Notes: generated from the sequence alone by a model not told the origin. A stretch of 64,000 bases of DNA from Linanthus parryae (GCA_023055425.1 JALGPY010000002.1:153088845-153152844); one strand, 5' to 3'; counted from the first letter of the stretch, positions 11,322-23,913 are shown. Made by a program: numbers and translations.

Positions 11322-13393
11322 TGATAGCTATTGCTATCGATGTTGTAGCAGTTCGAGAAGCAACGATCTTCGGATTAACAATTCGAGACGTTGAAATCTC
11401 CAAAACTACAATTCTAAGGACATAACTCAATTTATTCAATTTGATAAATAAATAAACTGACATGGCCTATCTTTAAAAACTACTATAAAATCATGGACTT
11501 AGAAATGTTTCCTTGTCCAACTCATACTAGGACTCCAACTATCCTGAAATTACCTAAAAACCCAAAAATAATAAATAAACCTCCTAACACTTACTAATTA
11601 AATTAATGATAACTAATTAATTCACATAATCCTTGAAATAACTTGGCTGGCGAGTAATCCGATCGGAACGTCGCACCGTGGTCATGTCCTGGCCCATATC
11701 AACCTCCCTCTCTCCCATTGACATTTACTGTCCCCACGTTGAAGCTCTTGGGCAATCGTCTCTTATTGAAATTCGGAAAGCATCGACTTGGCCTAACACT
11801 TGTGTCCCGAAAAATATTTCTAATGCAGTTGAAACATAAACCTTTAGCCCGCTTCCCATGTTTCTCGGCGTAGTTAAATTTCCAAATTGTTTGACCGGAA
11901 GGGGATGCTGCAACGGTGAGCCTTGCTCGGGGTCTGTTGCGTGGCTGTGTGGACGGGTGGGGCCTGATGTTGGTAGCGTTCGACGACTGAAACCGTCTAA
12001 GATAATGATGCATCTATCTCGCGCGCTAGTGCAAATTAAATGCCTGGGTGAGGGAACGTGGATGACGAAGCCCGAGTATGCGGTTGAGTTGAGCATTGAG
12101 ACCACTTGTAAATATGGATATGAGTTGTTTATCTGAACAGAGCCAACATGATTCAACAATTTCTCAAACTCCGTTTGATAGGTTAAGAAAATTATTCTTT
12201 TTGTACCTGAACCAATCTGCTGTGGCACCGGTGAAGAGAATTGCTACCAACCTGAGTCTGTCGTCTTGTGTCACGCGGTAGTAGTCAAAATGCTGTTTCA
12301 CCTTGAAAGTCCAAGTATGCGGATCTGCTCCGGAAAAGTTCGCATTGAGATGAAGCTTCGGACGACGCTTGTCATCTCCAAACTGATACGGTGGTTTGAG
12401 CGCATTATAAATTACGCGATTCGGGTGTAGTAAAATCGTACACAGTGTTGTACCTGGACGTCCCAAACCGTTTCTGATATGGTTCGCAATAACGTGGTCC
12501 ATACGGGTCCGGTCCATGCCCGACGTAAGCTGGTAGCTGCTATGGACGCGGCAGGTAAAAAGGCTGAGGTGGTAGCTGTTGCGGCTACTATTGGTGGGAT
12601 TGCGATGGCAATTCGGAACCCGCCGGTAGCTGCTGTGGTGGGGGTGCGGAATAAGCGACGGATGCGGCTTGAAGGGCCGTGACGGATCGACGACGACGAT
12701 GGTAGTTTGAGTTGCTGCTTGGGTGGCTCCAACGCTTTGAGTCCCGTTTCTTGCTACGGAGGTGGTGGCAGATCCGCCTGTGGTGGTGTTTGCTGGAAAA
12801 TATTCTCCAGGACTGTAAAACGATTAACCAAGCTTGTTTCCAGGTTAGAGAACCGTGCCTCTAGGAATGTGATACGATTGCCCAGATCATTATGTAGGTC
12901 ATTAATTGTGGCCATTATTTTGCTCCCAGATCTTCCGAAATTTCTCCTGCGTTTTTGATGGATGAAAGCACCGTTGATAGCTATTGCTATCGATGTTGTG
13001 GCAGTTCGAGAAGCTACGATTTGCAGCTCAACAATTTGGGACGCTGAAATCTCCAAAACTAGGGTTCTAGAAAATAACTCAATTTATTCAATTCGATAAA
13101 AAATTATTTGACGTGACCTATCTTTAAATACTACTAGATGGACTTAGAAGCGTTTCCTTGTCCGACTTATACTAGGACTCCAACTATATATCCTGTATGT
13201 TCAAAAAACAAAATCTATATATCCTGAAATTACCTTAACCCGCCCCCCAAATAATAAATAAACATACTGAACACTTACTACTTAAAATTATGACGCAAAT
13301 TAACTTACTAAGTCGCATAATTCTTGAGATAACTTGGCTGACGAGTAATCCGATCGGAATGTTGCACCGTGGTCATGTCCTGGACTTTATTCA
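11322..13393 (-). mobile_element. Gag-only Ty3/gypsy-type LTR retrotransposon
   Basis: Two similar LTRs, 11322-11701 and 12975-13393, enclose a 1.27 kb interior. In element orientation each LTR starts TGA and ends ATAGCTATCA. A polypurine tract, GGGAGAGAGGGAGG on the minus strand, lies directly before the 3' LTR at about 11703-11716, fixing the orientation. The interior has gag pieces only; no protease, reverse transcriptase or integrase is present. The flanks AAAAC and AAGCC agree at 3 of 5 bases, a weak target-duplication signal. The LTRs differ at many positions, so the insertion is old. Confidence 0.8.
11811..12915 (-). pseudogene. Gag polyprotein remnant of the 11322-13393 element
   Basis: Gag builds the virus-like particle of gypsy elements. 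The likely start is ATG at 12915 (MATINDLHNDLGNRITFLEA), a coiled-coil-like N-terminus. After a frameshift comes the retrotransposon gag core near 12370-12170 (KLHLNANFSGADPHTWTFKV, then FDYYRVTQDDRLRL and ATADWFRY). A decayed zinc-knuckle region with CFNC lies near 11870-11811. Frameshifts separate the three blocks, so no full Gag is made. The element ends almost directly after the knuckle, showing that pol was lost as a block. Confidence 0.75.
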
Positions 13394-13723
13394 AAGCCCT
13401 TAATCTGTCCATGCGTGGTGTCATTGGTGTATCATCGCACAACCTGCTACACATACTCATGGTTCTGCCAACCAGTCCATACCGCCAATGAGCTTAGTGG
13501 CCCTCCCAAGTTTATCATGTCAAATTATTATTCAAAACCAAATGATTAAGGTCCATAAGAATGTTTTCAGTCATCGTTTACTCTTTTGTAGGCTACGTTT
13601 ACTCCTTTTGACCACATAAAACTATCTCGTGGGGTCGAGGGTTCGAACTAAACGAACACCAATTATTCTTGGGCCCAATGGGGATTAAATGGTCATTTGC
13701 AGCTAGATTGTAAATATACCACA
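13394..13723. other. Spacer between two mobile elements
   Basis: No coding or RNA feature seen. It ends with the 8-bp target ATACCACA (13716-13723) that was duplicated by the hAT insertion. Confidence 0.5.
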
Positions 13724-14407
13724 TAGAGGTGCAACTTGGACGGGCTGAACCCGACCAACCCGAACCCAGCCCGGACAAAATTTGGGAACATGTTTTGATT
13801 AATTTAGATGGGCCCGGGAAAAAATTCTCAACCCGAATTACAATTAGGTCCGGTCTGGGTACGAGTACTAAACGATGGGCTAGCCTGAATTGCCCGATTT
13901 GTATACTCATTACCTACAAATGTTATATTTCGAGTCTTATTTAGCATATTTATTAAAAATTTATTATCTTTCTTTTGATTATTAGCGATATTACTTTTAT
14001 GATTATGTTGTTAATTAATATTTATTTTTTCACAAAATATTAGCCTTCTCTTGTATCAATGGATCATTTTTTAATTCACTCTACAATATATAGTCACTTC
14101 TTTTTAGCTTAAAGGAAAAAATTGAAGTGTCTACATTCGGTATCCATTTTTATATGTAAGTTAATAACTTAACTTTAAGGGAAAAAATTTAATTGGGTTT
14201 GAAAATTATAATTATGTTAATTTATTTAGTTTAGTAGGCTAGCCCGAATTCAACCCGAACCCGAATCGGTTTGTTCGAATTTGGGCTTGGACGGGTTGGC
14301 AATGCTCCTAACCCGGGCTGGGCTGGGCTTGGGCAACCCCGACAGAACTTGAGCTTGGGCTTGGACAAGGGTGTCAACCCGCCCAACTCGCCCGAGTTGC
14401 AGTTCTA
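13724..14407. mobile_element. Non-autonomous hAT transposon (684 bp)
   Basis: Ends TAGAGGTGCAAC and, read inward from the right, TAGAACTGCAAC form a hAT-type terminal inverted repeat. The element is flanked by a perfect 8-bp target duplication, ATACCACA, at 13716-13723 and 14408-14415. Both subterminal zones are rich in CCCGA/CGGGC words, the usual arrangement of transposase-binding motifs. The middle (about 13940-14220) is AT-rich and has no transposase. Confidence 0.88.
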
Positions 14408-14512
14408 ATACCACATGACTACGTGGATTAGTCAAAGTGCACCCAAGTTGGCCTAAACACCACAAATTTCCTTACAAAAAATACCTCGTTACGTGGTCAC
14501 AGTTTTATCTAT

Positions 14513-14807
14513 GAGATTTTGACATAAACCCCATGCAGTATTGTCTGGGTGACACTTAGCTACATGCAGTATTGATTTTGTCACAAAACCCCCTTGCACT
14601 TTCACTTTACCGACATTGCGCACAATTTTTCAAACAGAAACCCCTAGCAGTTTCACTTTTAACGACACTTCGCTACCAACAATTTTAGTAAAATGGTGCG
14701 CGATGTCGGTAAAACTGAAAGAGCAGGGTTTTTTGACAAAATTAATATTGCTGGTAGCTAAGTGTCAGCGAGACAATACTGCAGGGGGTTTTCTGTCAAA
14801 AGTTCTC
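14513..14807. mobile_element. Foldback MITE-like element
   Basis: Almost the whole 295 bp forms a long imperfect inverted repeat. The left arm GATTTTGACATAAACCCC...GCAGTATTGTCTGGGTGACACTTAGCTAC pairs with the right arm GTAGCTAAGTGTCAGCGAGACAATACTGCAGGGGG...TGTCAAAAG. There is no ORF. TCTAT-like bases on both sides may be a target duplication, but this is weak. Confidence 0.6.
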
Positions 14808-15236
14808 TATCTCTTGATGAAAGTTGTAAGAGGTCGATCAAATTCTCACTAGCAGTTACAAAACTTAAGTGTCGAAATTCCTATTTTGCGCTTTATCTTT
14901 CACAGGAAATCCCTCTCTGTCTCCCCTCTCTTTCACTCTAGTTTACTAACACCGCCATCACAGAACTATCAACAGTTTATCAACTTTTTCCACAACGACC
15001 AACATCAGTTCAAAAAACGTGATCTAAACCGGCAATTTTCCACAATAAATTTTTAGATCTATACAGATCTAAACATCAAGATAAAAATAGTTACATCAAG
15101 AAGAATAAGAAGAATAGGCCCTCCACCTCCACCTCAGATCATTACTACCACTGCCACCTGATGGTGATGATGATGATGATGATGAAGATGATGATGAACA
15201 AATAGAGAGAGATGGAGGGGGAGAGAGAGAGATCTA
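14808..15236. other. Low-complexity spacer with GAT and GA microsatellites
   Basis: No gene seen. It holds C/T-rich sequence near 14910, a (GAT)n run at about 15163-15196 and GA-rich sequence to 15232. Confidence 0.6.
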
Positions 15237-17949
15237 TGCTGGTGTATGCCATAGAGGCAATCTATATTATCCTAACATTTATTCAATGATAAATGAATCT
15301 TTTTCATTTTGTTATCTATATGATGATATGTTGAGATAAAGAAGTCTTTAGAATAAATGTGTTTTTTTACAGAAAAAAGAACATTCATAACCTAACCCAA
15401 CATTTCAGAGGCAATACAACGACAACCCATAAAACTTTTCAAATGGCGGACCAAAAGAAACTACACATACAAAGTGTTTGGAATCAAAACAAGGGGAAAC
15501 AAAGAAACCAAAAGGCATCACCAAACTACTACTAGCTACTACTTAACTTGCTAATGGTGCAATAGAAGAAAGAGTCTCTAAACTGAGCTATGTCCTTTAC
15601 AATCATGTCGACCTGGTGGGGGAGCTTTTCCTTTCTCTGCAAGTGATGGAGAACAGTAGAGTTAGATATTTAGAGCTGCGCATGCAGAACATTTTGCAAC
15701 CTCGTCCAGTCAACAAATTAAAAATAGCAATTAGAATCCCTTGCACTTCATTAAGAGAAGTAAGAAAACTGATATGAGAAGAGACATGACCGTGATCTTG
15801 CCTATTCCAACCCATAACCCTGTTCTTGCCTTTCTTTTGATAATTAGGGCATACTGAAATGCTAGGATTAGAGAAATTATGACGCCAAAGAGCAAAATAT
15901 TGAAGGTCCGCATGCTCCTTCCTGTAAATCTGGATAGTAGAACTTGATTTCTAAACATCTCCAAATTGAGAAGCTCTGATCTTAATGCATGAAATTAAAA
16001 CATGACCCCTTAAAACAATTTTTTAGGTGTTTTGAAAAGCTATTGGATTTTCTCAATTTCCAAATTTCACACATGCAACACCAATTCAAGATAAATAAAA
16101 AGGCAAGGAATATTTATTGGATGAAAAAACAAATGTGAAAAGAATCAAACATAGAATCAAGAGAGTGCAGAAGAAGTTGGAAAGGATAATGTCCCGAGCA
16201 TGACAAGTTTTATCACAAAGAAAGAATAATTGAATATCAAACTCAGTATGACTCCCACAAAGAACACAAGCATCTGAAGTAGCAATGTTGAACTTGACCA
16301 ACTGAGTTTTAGGGGGAGGTCTACCAAGAATAAGTTGCCATAAGAAAAGTTTAATTTGGTGGTAGTGGGAGCTTAATTTTCCAGAACTCCTTACATTGAG
16401 AATTAAGCTTTGCATTAACAAAAACTTTAGTGATTATTAGGAAACAAAGAGTTTAAGTTTTCAAACAAAAGAGCGATGTAGGCTAATTGAGTGGTTAAAA
16501 TCCCAGATGATGTCAAAGACCAAAACGTAGAATCTGAATGATAAGTTCTATTAAATTCATAGAGTAAATAATAGAACATAAACATCTGGGAAAAAGAGTA
16601 TTAATAACATATTGTTCCACCCCTTACAAGCAGGGAGAAGGATATCTTTGTCCCTTAGCCACATTTTGATTATTCCCCCTTGCCTCATTCAAAAGTACTG
16701 CTATAGTTCTAGGAGAAACCCCATCAATCCAAGATTTTTTTTTTACTCTATAGTGTTTCCATTTCCAGTTTGGTGGCTAATTCCTTTTTTTGATAAAATG
16801 CTTAGCCGAGACGAAGACCATCTAAAACCCAGAAGAAGTGAAGACTTTTAAGGAGGAAGGATTTTATCTTACAAGATCTACTTATAAGTAATATGCAAAG
16901 AGAGAATGATGGTTTGTGGTAAGCTTCCACAATTTTTTTAGAAATAAGGGGCTGGTTGAAAGAAAGTGGTCTTTAATGGCTAGTGTGAGGGAAACAAAGC
17001 TTCTGCCACGAAGACAGAGTCAGGGCCTTTTCATGGTGGTAGAAAGTTTATTGCAAAAGGTTTTAGAGAAACTAAACACAGAGAAAGGATAAATAAGCAG
17101 AGTGGAAACTCAAGCCTTGCGCAAAGTTAATCTTCCTTCTTTGAAAAGTAGCATTCCTTTCTAGCCCGCACATTTACTAGAAACTCGTTCCTGGATAAAA
17201 TTTTGAAATCTTATATTACTTTAGGAATGCCTACATGTATAAGATAGTTTTCAAATTTGTTGGTGCAGAGTATGATTAGTGGCAATTTTCAAATGAAAAG
17301 GACAATTTGGGCTAACTATAAAACAAGATTTATGATAGTTGATCAGCTGCCCAGATTGATTACAATATTCACTTAGAATGGAAGCTAAAACAGTCCCGAT
17401 ATCACTATTGATCTTGAAAAATAACATTGTATGATCTGCAAACTGAAAATGAGAAATATGGGGCCTTCAAGGGGTATGTTGGATGCCAAAAAAGATGATT
17501 GTCAACAGCCTCATGGAGAGGCACATACTAAGATTTAGCACAGAAAACAAAGAGAAAAAGACATAAGGGATCTCATTGCCTTATTCCACAATTTGGTTTA
17601 AAATAGTCTAAGAGAGAACCATTGATGAGAATGGAATAAGATGCAATGTTTTAGAATAAATGTTGTATCATTACATATCTCTAGTCTACTATTATGTAAA
17701 TTAGGAAGAGTGTAATGCATTAAGGCTTGTATGCCGGTAGATTGACATGAAATATCAGTTCTAATACATGGGTCCTCATTAGGAGTAATCGTGTCCTGGA
17801 TTGACCCGCCATGAGAATGCTATCTAGATGTTATGTGAGGGTCACAAGTGTTTCTCATAGTGACAATTGTGTTGTGGTCCTATGAACTAAAATCACTACA
17901 TTTCCTAGATGTGGAGTAATACGTTTTAATATCGTCGAACATCACTCTG
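15237..17949 (+). mobile_element. Copia LTR relic, split by a LINE
   Basis: The segments 15237-15360 and 17650-17949 are diverged relatives of the first ~410 bp of the copia LTRs at 45549 and 52127. Shared landmarks in order are TAGAGGCAATC, GATATGTTGA, AGAATAAATGT, CATTAGGAGTAAT, ATTGACCC, GTCACAAGTG.TTCTC and GTGGA.TA near the end. No internal region is attached. The relic is interrupted by the LINE at 15361-17649 and ends at the LTR-like block starting at 17950. Confidence 0.7.
15361..17649 (-). mobile_element. 5'-truncated L1-type LINE with 14-bp target duplication
   Basis: Minus-strand LINE flanked by the perfect repeat TTTAGAATAAATGT at 15347-15360 and 17650-17663. A run of T at 15362-15368 is its poly(A) tail. 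Near 17450-17230 it encodes a reverse transcriptase fragment with ISHFQFADHTMLFF (FADD altered to FADH), then QLINYHKS. A zf-RVT-type domain lies at about 16370-16210, with KLFLWQLILGRPPPKTQL and CVLCGS. Stops and frameshifts are frequent, so it is dead. The 5' part (endonuclease and early reverse transcriptase) is absent, as expected from 5' truncation at insertion. Confidence 0.88.
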
Positions 17950-20900
17950 TGTAAAATAACCCGTTTTGGTAGTTTGGGAATTTTGGTAATCTATTAGACT
18001 TTGAAGAGTCGTTGGGTAATTTATGAGGTTTGTTTTGGGAATATAGTTGGTTACAATATTTGTGGAGGGATCAAACTGCTATTCAAAAGAGTTGTTGGTG
18101 GTTTATAATTATTCTTAATATGGTAGGATTATATTATAAATATTATTTTCCCATATTTAATGAACTACTATTCCATTTATTCTAATTATTCATTTTAGTT
18201 AATTAGAAAGGATGTATCAATCACATTCCTACACCTTACCACATGGAATAATTCATTTTGGAAATTATTTCCTAATTTTCTTTGAAATCTTATTTCTTTT
18301 CTTCCAAACAACCCTTCACTATAAATACAACCACATTCTTTATTTTTTCCCCTATAAAATCAAATCAGCTCAGAATCTCTCTCTCACACCCGAACTCTTT
18401 CCCTCTTGGTTTTTCCATCGGCATGACCCGGTTGCGGCCCGGTCGTGCGCCACCGCCTTCCCGTGCGTGACTCTCTCCCGTTTGCTTTCGGGTAGTTGGT
18501 TTTCCTCTTTTTCTTTCTTTGGATCATTAATGATCAACCCCCATATCTACTTCAACTTTTATGGTTGTTGATTAGTCGCGAATGTTTGCGTATTCGTTCT
18601 AATTTTTGGCAAGAGATTAAGCCCTATTCGACTCTTTATTCGAAAATCTATGTTCTCACATTTATTTCAGTGGTCCCATATTTATAAATCACTTTTATTT
18701 ATTAGCGATTTATTGTACAAATTATGTTTGTTAATTAATGGAAAAAATATCATAGTTTGTTATGGGATGATTAAAGAGATGTTAATAGATGATTAGATGA
18801 TCGCGAGGGATGTATATTAACTATGTTTGAAGTTAGTAGTATTTAGAGTTCGAATTGATTTGGAGTCGTTTAATTGACGTTTAGAAGTTCTAGACTTTGT
18901 CGCAACCGTTTGTATAATAGTAGAATTTTGTCGGTTTGTGAATAGTAAGTTTATAAAGAGCGTAACTTGTGTTTTCGGAAGCCGGTTTTGATTTCGTTTG
19001 AATCTAGACTTATATTCAAGATATTTTTTAATCTAAAGAGAGTAATATGAGCATGAGTTCTTATTGGGAAGTTGAAGTAATAGACTGGTGAATTTACCAT
19101 AAATATTGGTTATATTGGAAGACAATGTTTAATGAGAAAATTTGAGTTGTAATTAGGAGTAAGACTTGAGAGGTGGAAACTATGGAACCTAAGGCTATTG
19201 TTTGGAATGTTTGAAAGGTTGATTAGACTTTTTAAGTATAAAGTAGTGAGTTCTTTATGAATATGTTTTAGTGCATGCTTTGGACATGTATTAGTTTGTG
19301 ATGTGTGCTACATTTGTATGATTTTAGGAAACGATTTTGTAGACATTGGGTACGTGGATTGTTAAGGAGCTTTTGCTTTGCTTTGTATTGCTTGATCTTA
19401 AAGGTAAGAGCATATGTCGTGTATTGTGTGCCAAAATTTTTCCGTGTCATTATGTGTGAATGATATTTATATGTCTCAAATTGAGTACTTAGGTTTCTCA
19501 TGGATTACTTGGATTTTTAGAAACACATGAACACAAATATGGATTTCAAATACCATCTATTTTAGAAAATGATTTGTTGGATATATGATTATGAATGTAT
19601 CTTAATGCAATTGGAAAGAGTTATACGATGGAATATGAATACAAGCTCTGGATTTAGTAACTCGTTGCACAACTGCATTCGGGTTTGGCGTAGCTCCTTG
19701 TACTCAATCTTCATAAGGTATCGATACTTAAGGTCATGGAGACACGGTCTGACCATGATTTACATGGTGGGGTTTTTACCACTTATGAGTTGATCATATC
19801 GTGGCAAGTTTATGGCCACGAAGGTGGTCGGATTTATTGAATTATTGGTTCTATTCCCGTATGCTAAAAGATCTTAAATATGGATTTCTTTATTTGGTAT
19901 TGAATTTGGAATATCTATTGTAATTTGAATTGGATTTGAAATATCTTATGGATTCGGATTTAGAATTGGATATTTATTGGAACTCTTTATAAGATATAAA
20001 ATATGATTTCGGTTAATACTTTTTTTGAGGGAAAAAAAGTATTAGTCAAAACCATATTCCATATCTCAGGGGCAAAGTAATACTGGGCTAGGCAGCCAGA
20101 ATAGCTGCATGAGGAAGTGTATTGATAGTATTTGTACATTTCTTTGTATAGAGATTGGCGGGATAGACAATCAACATCGTTGATCAGGAATGCTAAGCAG
20201 ACTACTAGCTAAGCATGTGAATGCTTAGTTCTATTGAATAACGATAGAATATAGATATGAGAGTCTGTGGATATGAAATACGAATCTCATGGAATAATTA
20301 ATGCTGGTTCATTCATATATGTAGATACACTTGGAACTTGTACATTTGGGCTTGATTAACGATTTCCTTTGAATTTCTTGATCGGTATTTGATTCATGTT
20401 TACTCCAGACCGTTGTATAGTCATTACAGTCTCCGGAAGTCTGTCTGTTGCGGTAGGAGACACACATGGGACTCGGTCTATGGATTTTTAGTCGGGACAC
20501 AATAGGCGGTGTGCACACTTAAGGTCTAGTTTGTCTTCGTGGATCAATGGATACTTTAATAGGAAATTGAATCTTTTACCTTCCTTTTCAAAATTGAATC
20601 TGGTCCTCACTACCCTCTCGGTAGTGAGATTCGGAATCCTCTATGTAAGGCGGATGTAGTAATAGTTATGCGCTAATTAATATCCAAAAAACTCGTATAA
20701 TATTCTATGTGATCTTTGATGTGGGCTAGGTTATATGACATATGAATTATAAGTACATGTTAAATAATTTAAAGATATATACATATTTTTTTATAATTCC
20801 TATTTTATTCGTTGCATTTTGACGTCGTGGCATCACTGCTTTTATACTTGGCACGTGAGTATGCGGGAGACCGTGGACGTAGATAATTACTTAGGAGCTG

Positions 20901-21090
20901 TCACATCATAGTATACAAACTATAATAGTAAGTTTTATTTAATTTTTAATTTTTTTTAATACTGTCTTGTAACAGAACTTTTAGGATTAGACTCCTAGCT
21001 GAGCATTTCCGTGCTCAGCAGAGGACATCTCCGGAGAGTCTGGGGGATCCAAGTATAGTTCTCAAGCACTCTAAGATGGGGGGTGTTACA
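17950..21090 (+). mobile_element. LTR-like block (probable solo gypsy-type LTR), 3.1 kb
   Basis: It begins TGTAAAATAACCCG and ends GGGGGGTGTTACA (TG...CA). A TATA-like CACTATAAATAC lies near 18318, followed by a C/T-rich leader. Its layout matches the 6450-9063 block: similar start, TATA position and TG/CA ends. No gag-pol and no partner LTR are seen. The flanking 5-mers CTCTG and CCTCA do not match, so the right edge may be a deletion or recombination joint. Confidence 0.5.
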
Positions 21091-21860
21091 CCTCATCATC
21101 ATCTTCCACCGCTAACGTCGTCGTCCTTCCACCGTCTCCTCGTCGTCCTTCCATCGCCTCTTCCATCTTCATCCTTTTCTCTCTCTCTCTCTCTTGTCCA
21201 ATCTCATCCATAGCACTTCCTTTACCTCATTCTCTCTTTGCCATCGTAATGAGGGTAGATGGGGATATGATATATCTCTCTATTGTCCAATCTCATCCAT
21301 AGCCCTTCCTTTACCTCATTCTCTCTCTGCCATCGATAATGAGGGTAGATGGGGATAGGGTATGGGATATTGGGGGTAGTGTGTGTGTGTGTGGGGGGGG
21401 GGGGTAGGTTAAGGTAAAACCATCAATTCAAGTGACCACATAAATATTAATAAAAACAAAAATTAAGAAAAAAGAAAGAAAACAAACCGAATCAGAAAGT
21501 AGAATGAAAGAGAGGAAATAGAGGTAGGTAGGTGAAGTTAATTTTTTCGAGATGTCCGAGCCAGTTTGCACACACATTGATTGAATTTAAGGAGCCACTA
21601 ACAGTGTAACATTTATTCTAAAAACTAACATGTTCACATTTTAAGATACGAAAGACATATTAGAACGTTACACAATTAAGGGAAATGACTTATTCCATCA
21701 TCTCATACATTGGTTAAATAATTAGCATACTCAAATTCTGAGATGAATTTTCTCAAACCATCGTAATATGTAATACACACACATAGATATATTTGAATGA
21801 TGCCTTATATCTCTATCACCTAGCACAATATGCATTGGTAGTCCGTTCTGAAAATATTCG
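21091..21860. other. Spacer with low-complexity sequence and an 89-bp tandem duplication
   Basis: No gene supported. CT-rich sequence leads into two copies of a TTGTCCAATCTCATCCATAG unit starting at 21194 and 21283. After these come a GT run and a G run near 21380-21403, then AT-rich sequence. Confidence 0.6.
21194..21361. repeat. 89-bp tandem duplication
   Basis: Two head-to-tail copies start TTGTCCAATCTCATCC at 21194 and 21283 and share the tail GAGGGTAGATGGGGATA. They differ by a few substitutions and small indels. Confidence 0.85.
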
Positions 21861-22790
21861 ATTCAGTTGAAAAAAATTTATTTTAAACCAAATATTATCA
21901 AATCCTTCGATAAGGATTTTTATATCTCTATCTGGTGCGACTTCTGGTTACCCATTGAGCCGCTGAGGACTCTCATTTCGGGTCCTCTACCATGTAGTTT
22001 CGAGAACATTACTATTGACAAACTAATTCTATCTTCAGATGGCTGGGATTACGATCTCATTCCTTTCCCATACCACATGATACTCGAAGCAACCTTGGTA
22101 GTTTCTTACTTCCTGTTCCCATCCTGCGTGATAAATATTTTCCAGGAATTCTAAGTCTGGCAGATGTTCTGTGAAAGATGTTTACAGCCTTTTCAATGAT
22201 ACACTTACAAATAACATTTGCTGGATTTGGAAAATCATAACATCACCTAAAGTTCAATCATTTATTTGGATAATTGTTTGCGGTAGACTTACTCTTAACA
22301 ACAATTTAGGTCCCTCGATCTTCCCAATGTCCTTTTATGTGATTGTGCCTATGAAACTTCTTTACATATTCTTAGGGATTGTCCACTCATCAGAACTGTT
22401 TGGCGAAATATTATTCCAACCGGGAATTCACATTCCTGGGACAATATATGTACCTCTGATTTGATTGTTAACTAACTACATTTCCACACACTTATCTCTT
22501 TTTCCCACTTTTTTGGGAAAGTATTTTCAGTATCACTCTTTGGGCTATTTGGTTTCGCTTCAATAAGAAAATATTCGACTCCAATAATTTTGACACACAC
22601 TGTTGCTAACATGACTTACTAACTAGCCAATGAGTTTAGTCTGTTTCATGATAACAAGAACCTAAAAGAAAAATTAATTCTACGATCATAATTCATTGGA
22701 CTAATCCTCATGTAGTTCCAACACTAATTCAAATCTTGCGGGGAGTGTAGGTCTTTTTAGGGATCACTCGGGGAATTGACTTGCATGTTA
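21861..22790 (+). pseudogene. LINE ORF2 C-terminal remnant
   Basis: The plus strand encodes broken pieces typical of the region after a plant L1 reverse transcriptase. FYISIWCDFWLP lies near 21915. KVQSFIWIIVCGRLTLNNNL (about 22250-22305) is a zf-RVT start. In another frame CDCAYETSLHILRDCPLIR (about 22340-22395) supplies the Cys/His part. TLWAIWFRFNKK is near 22540. The frames shift repeatedly, so nothing functional remains. Confidence 0.7.
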
Positions 22791-22799
22791 CTCACGTAA

Positions 22800-23398
22800 A
22801 GTAATTAATCCGACCCGTATCCGGATTCGATCCGAATATATTTTGATATCCGATGGATATCCGACTCGAAAGGATCCAAACACACATAATTTTACAAAAA
22901 TACCCTTACAGTTATAAAATTTTATGTTATTACCTACACACACACACACACACATATATATACATACATACATGCATACATATATATATGTATGTATATA
23001 GATAGATTCTGAATAGATTCTGAATTGATTTCTCATATTTCTTGGTTGTTTTATGTTTTTCATATTGCTAAAATATTCTGAGCATAATTTTACCTTTTAG
23101 GTAGGTTTTTATTTTGTGTGGTGGCTTTTTATGTACTTTTTTGAATTTGTTGAGTATTTTTTATGAGAAGTAAAAAAAGTTGCTTAAGATCCGAATATGG
23201 ATCCGAATCAGATCCGTTTATGGTGATTCGAATTGTTGGATCGAATACGTATATTGCAAAATAAATCCGGTCCAAATTCGATCCGAATCCGTTTCAGATC
23301 TGATTGGATTTGGACCGAATATGAATCCACTTATTTTGATCGGATTCGGATATGGATATAGGTGTATCCGATCTGAATCCGATCCGTTGCCATCCCTA
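22800..23398. mobile_element. hAT-like element remnant with GATCCGA subterminal repeats
   Basis: Read inward from the right, the terminus is TAGGGATGGCAACGGATCGG, a common hAT-type MITE end. GGATCCGAAT/ATTCGGATCC words are dense at 22810-22880 and 23190-23395. The centre is AT-rich and includes an (AC)n/(TA)n microsatellite at about 22936-23000. The left terminus is not recognisable, so the element is probably truncated or mutated there, and I found no target duplication. Confidence 0.55.
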
Positions 23399-23449
23399 CC
23401 CATTACCAGTTCACCTTGGCTTAATACTTTAATTTTTGATTGCAGCCAA

Positions 23450-23698
23450 TTACTCCAACGGAACCAAGAATGGCAACATCGACACATGTATCAAAAGGTC
23501 AACCAACCGGCGTGCCATCTTGTTAACCTTGGGCGAACTCAGGAACCTATTTTGTGTATCATACCCACCCCGCTCCTTCCATAATGTCTCTATTTCTTTT
23601 GGATTAGCAAACATTGAACATCTCAGAAGGATTTTAAAAGCTTCAAAGACTTCATCACGAAAGATCCTTATGCTTTTGATTGGACAAAGATGTTGCAT
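23450..23698 (-). pseudogene. Unidentified 82-codon ORF, possible gene fragment
   Basis: An open frame on the minus strand encodes MQHLCPIKSIRIFRDEVFEA, continuing with ANPKEIETLWKERGGYDTQN and a MARRLVDLL segment. The composition and lack of low complexity make it look like real coding sequence, but I do not recognise the family. It lies between a hAT-like end (23398) and a retroposon (23914). No start context or splice partners are evident, so it may be a captured or relic exon. Confidence 0.3.
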
Positions 23699-23913
23699 GT
23701 GTTTTTAACCTTATCTTGTTGCTCTTTTATTCAGCAACTTGTACTATAATCATGGTGACATGTTTATAGTTTGTAGCTATTTGCGTCTCGCAGTCTTCCG
23801 CGACTGTTTTGATAAGGCAAGAGCATGTTGTAAATATGTTATTTTTGGGAATGATATGTAAATAGCCGATTTCCCAAAACAAGCACAATCTACATCTTCA
23901 TATGTGCCATAAT

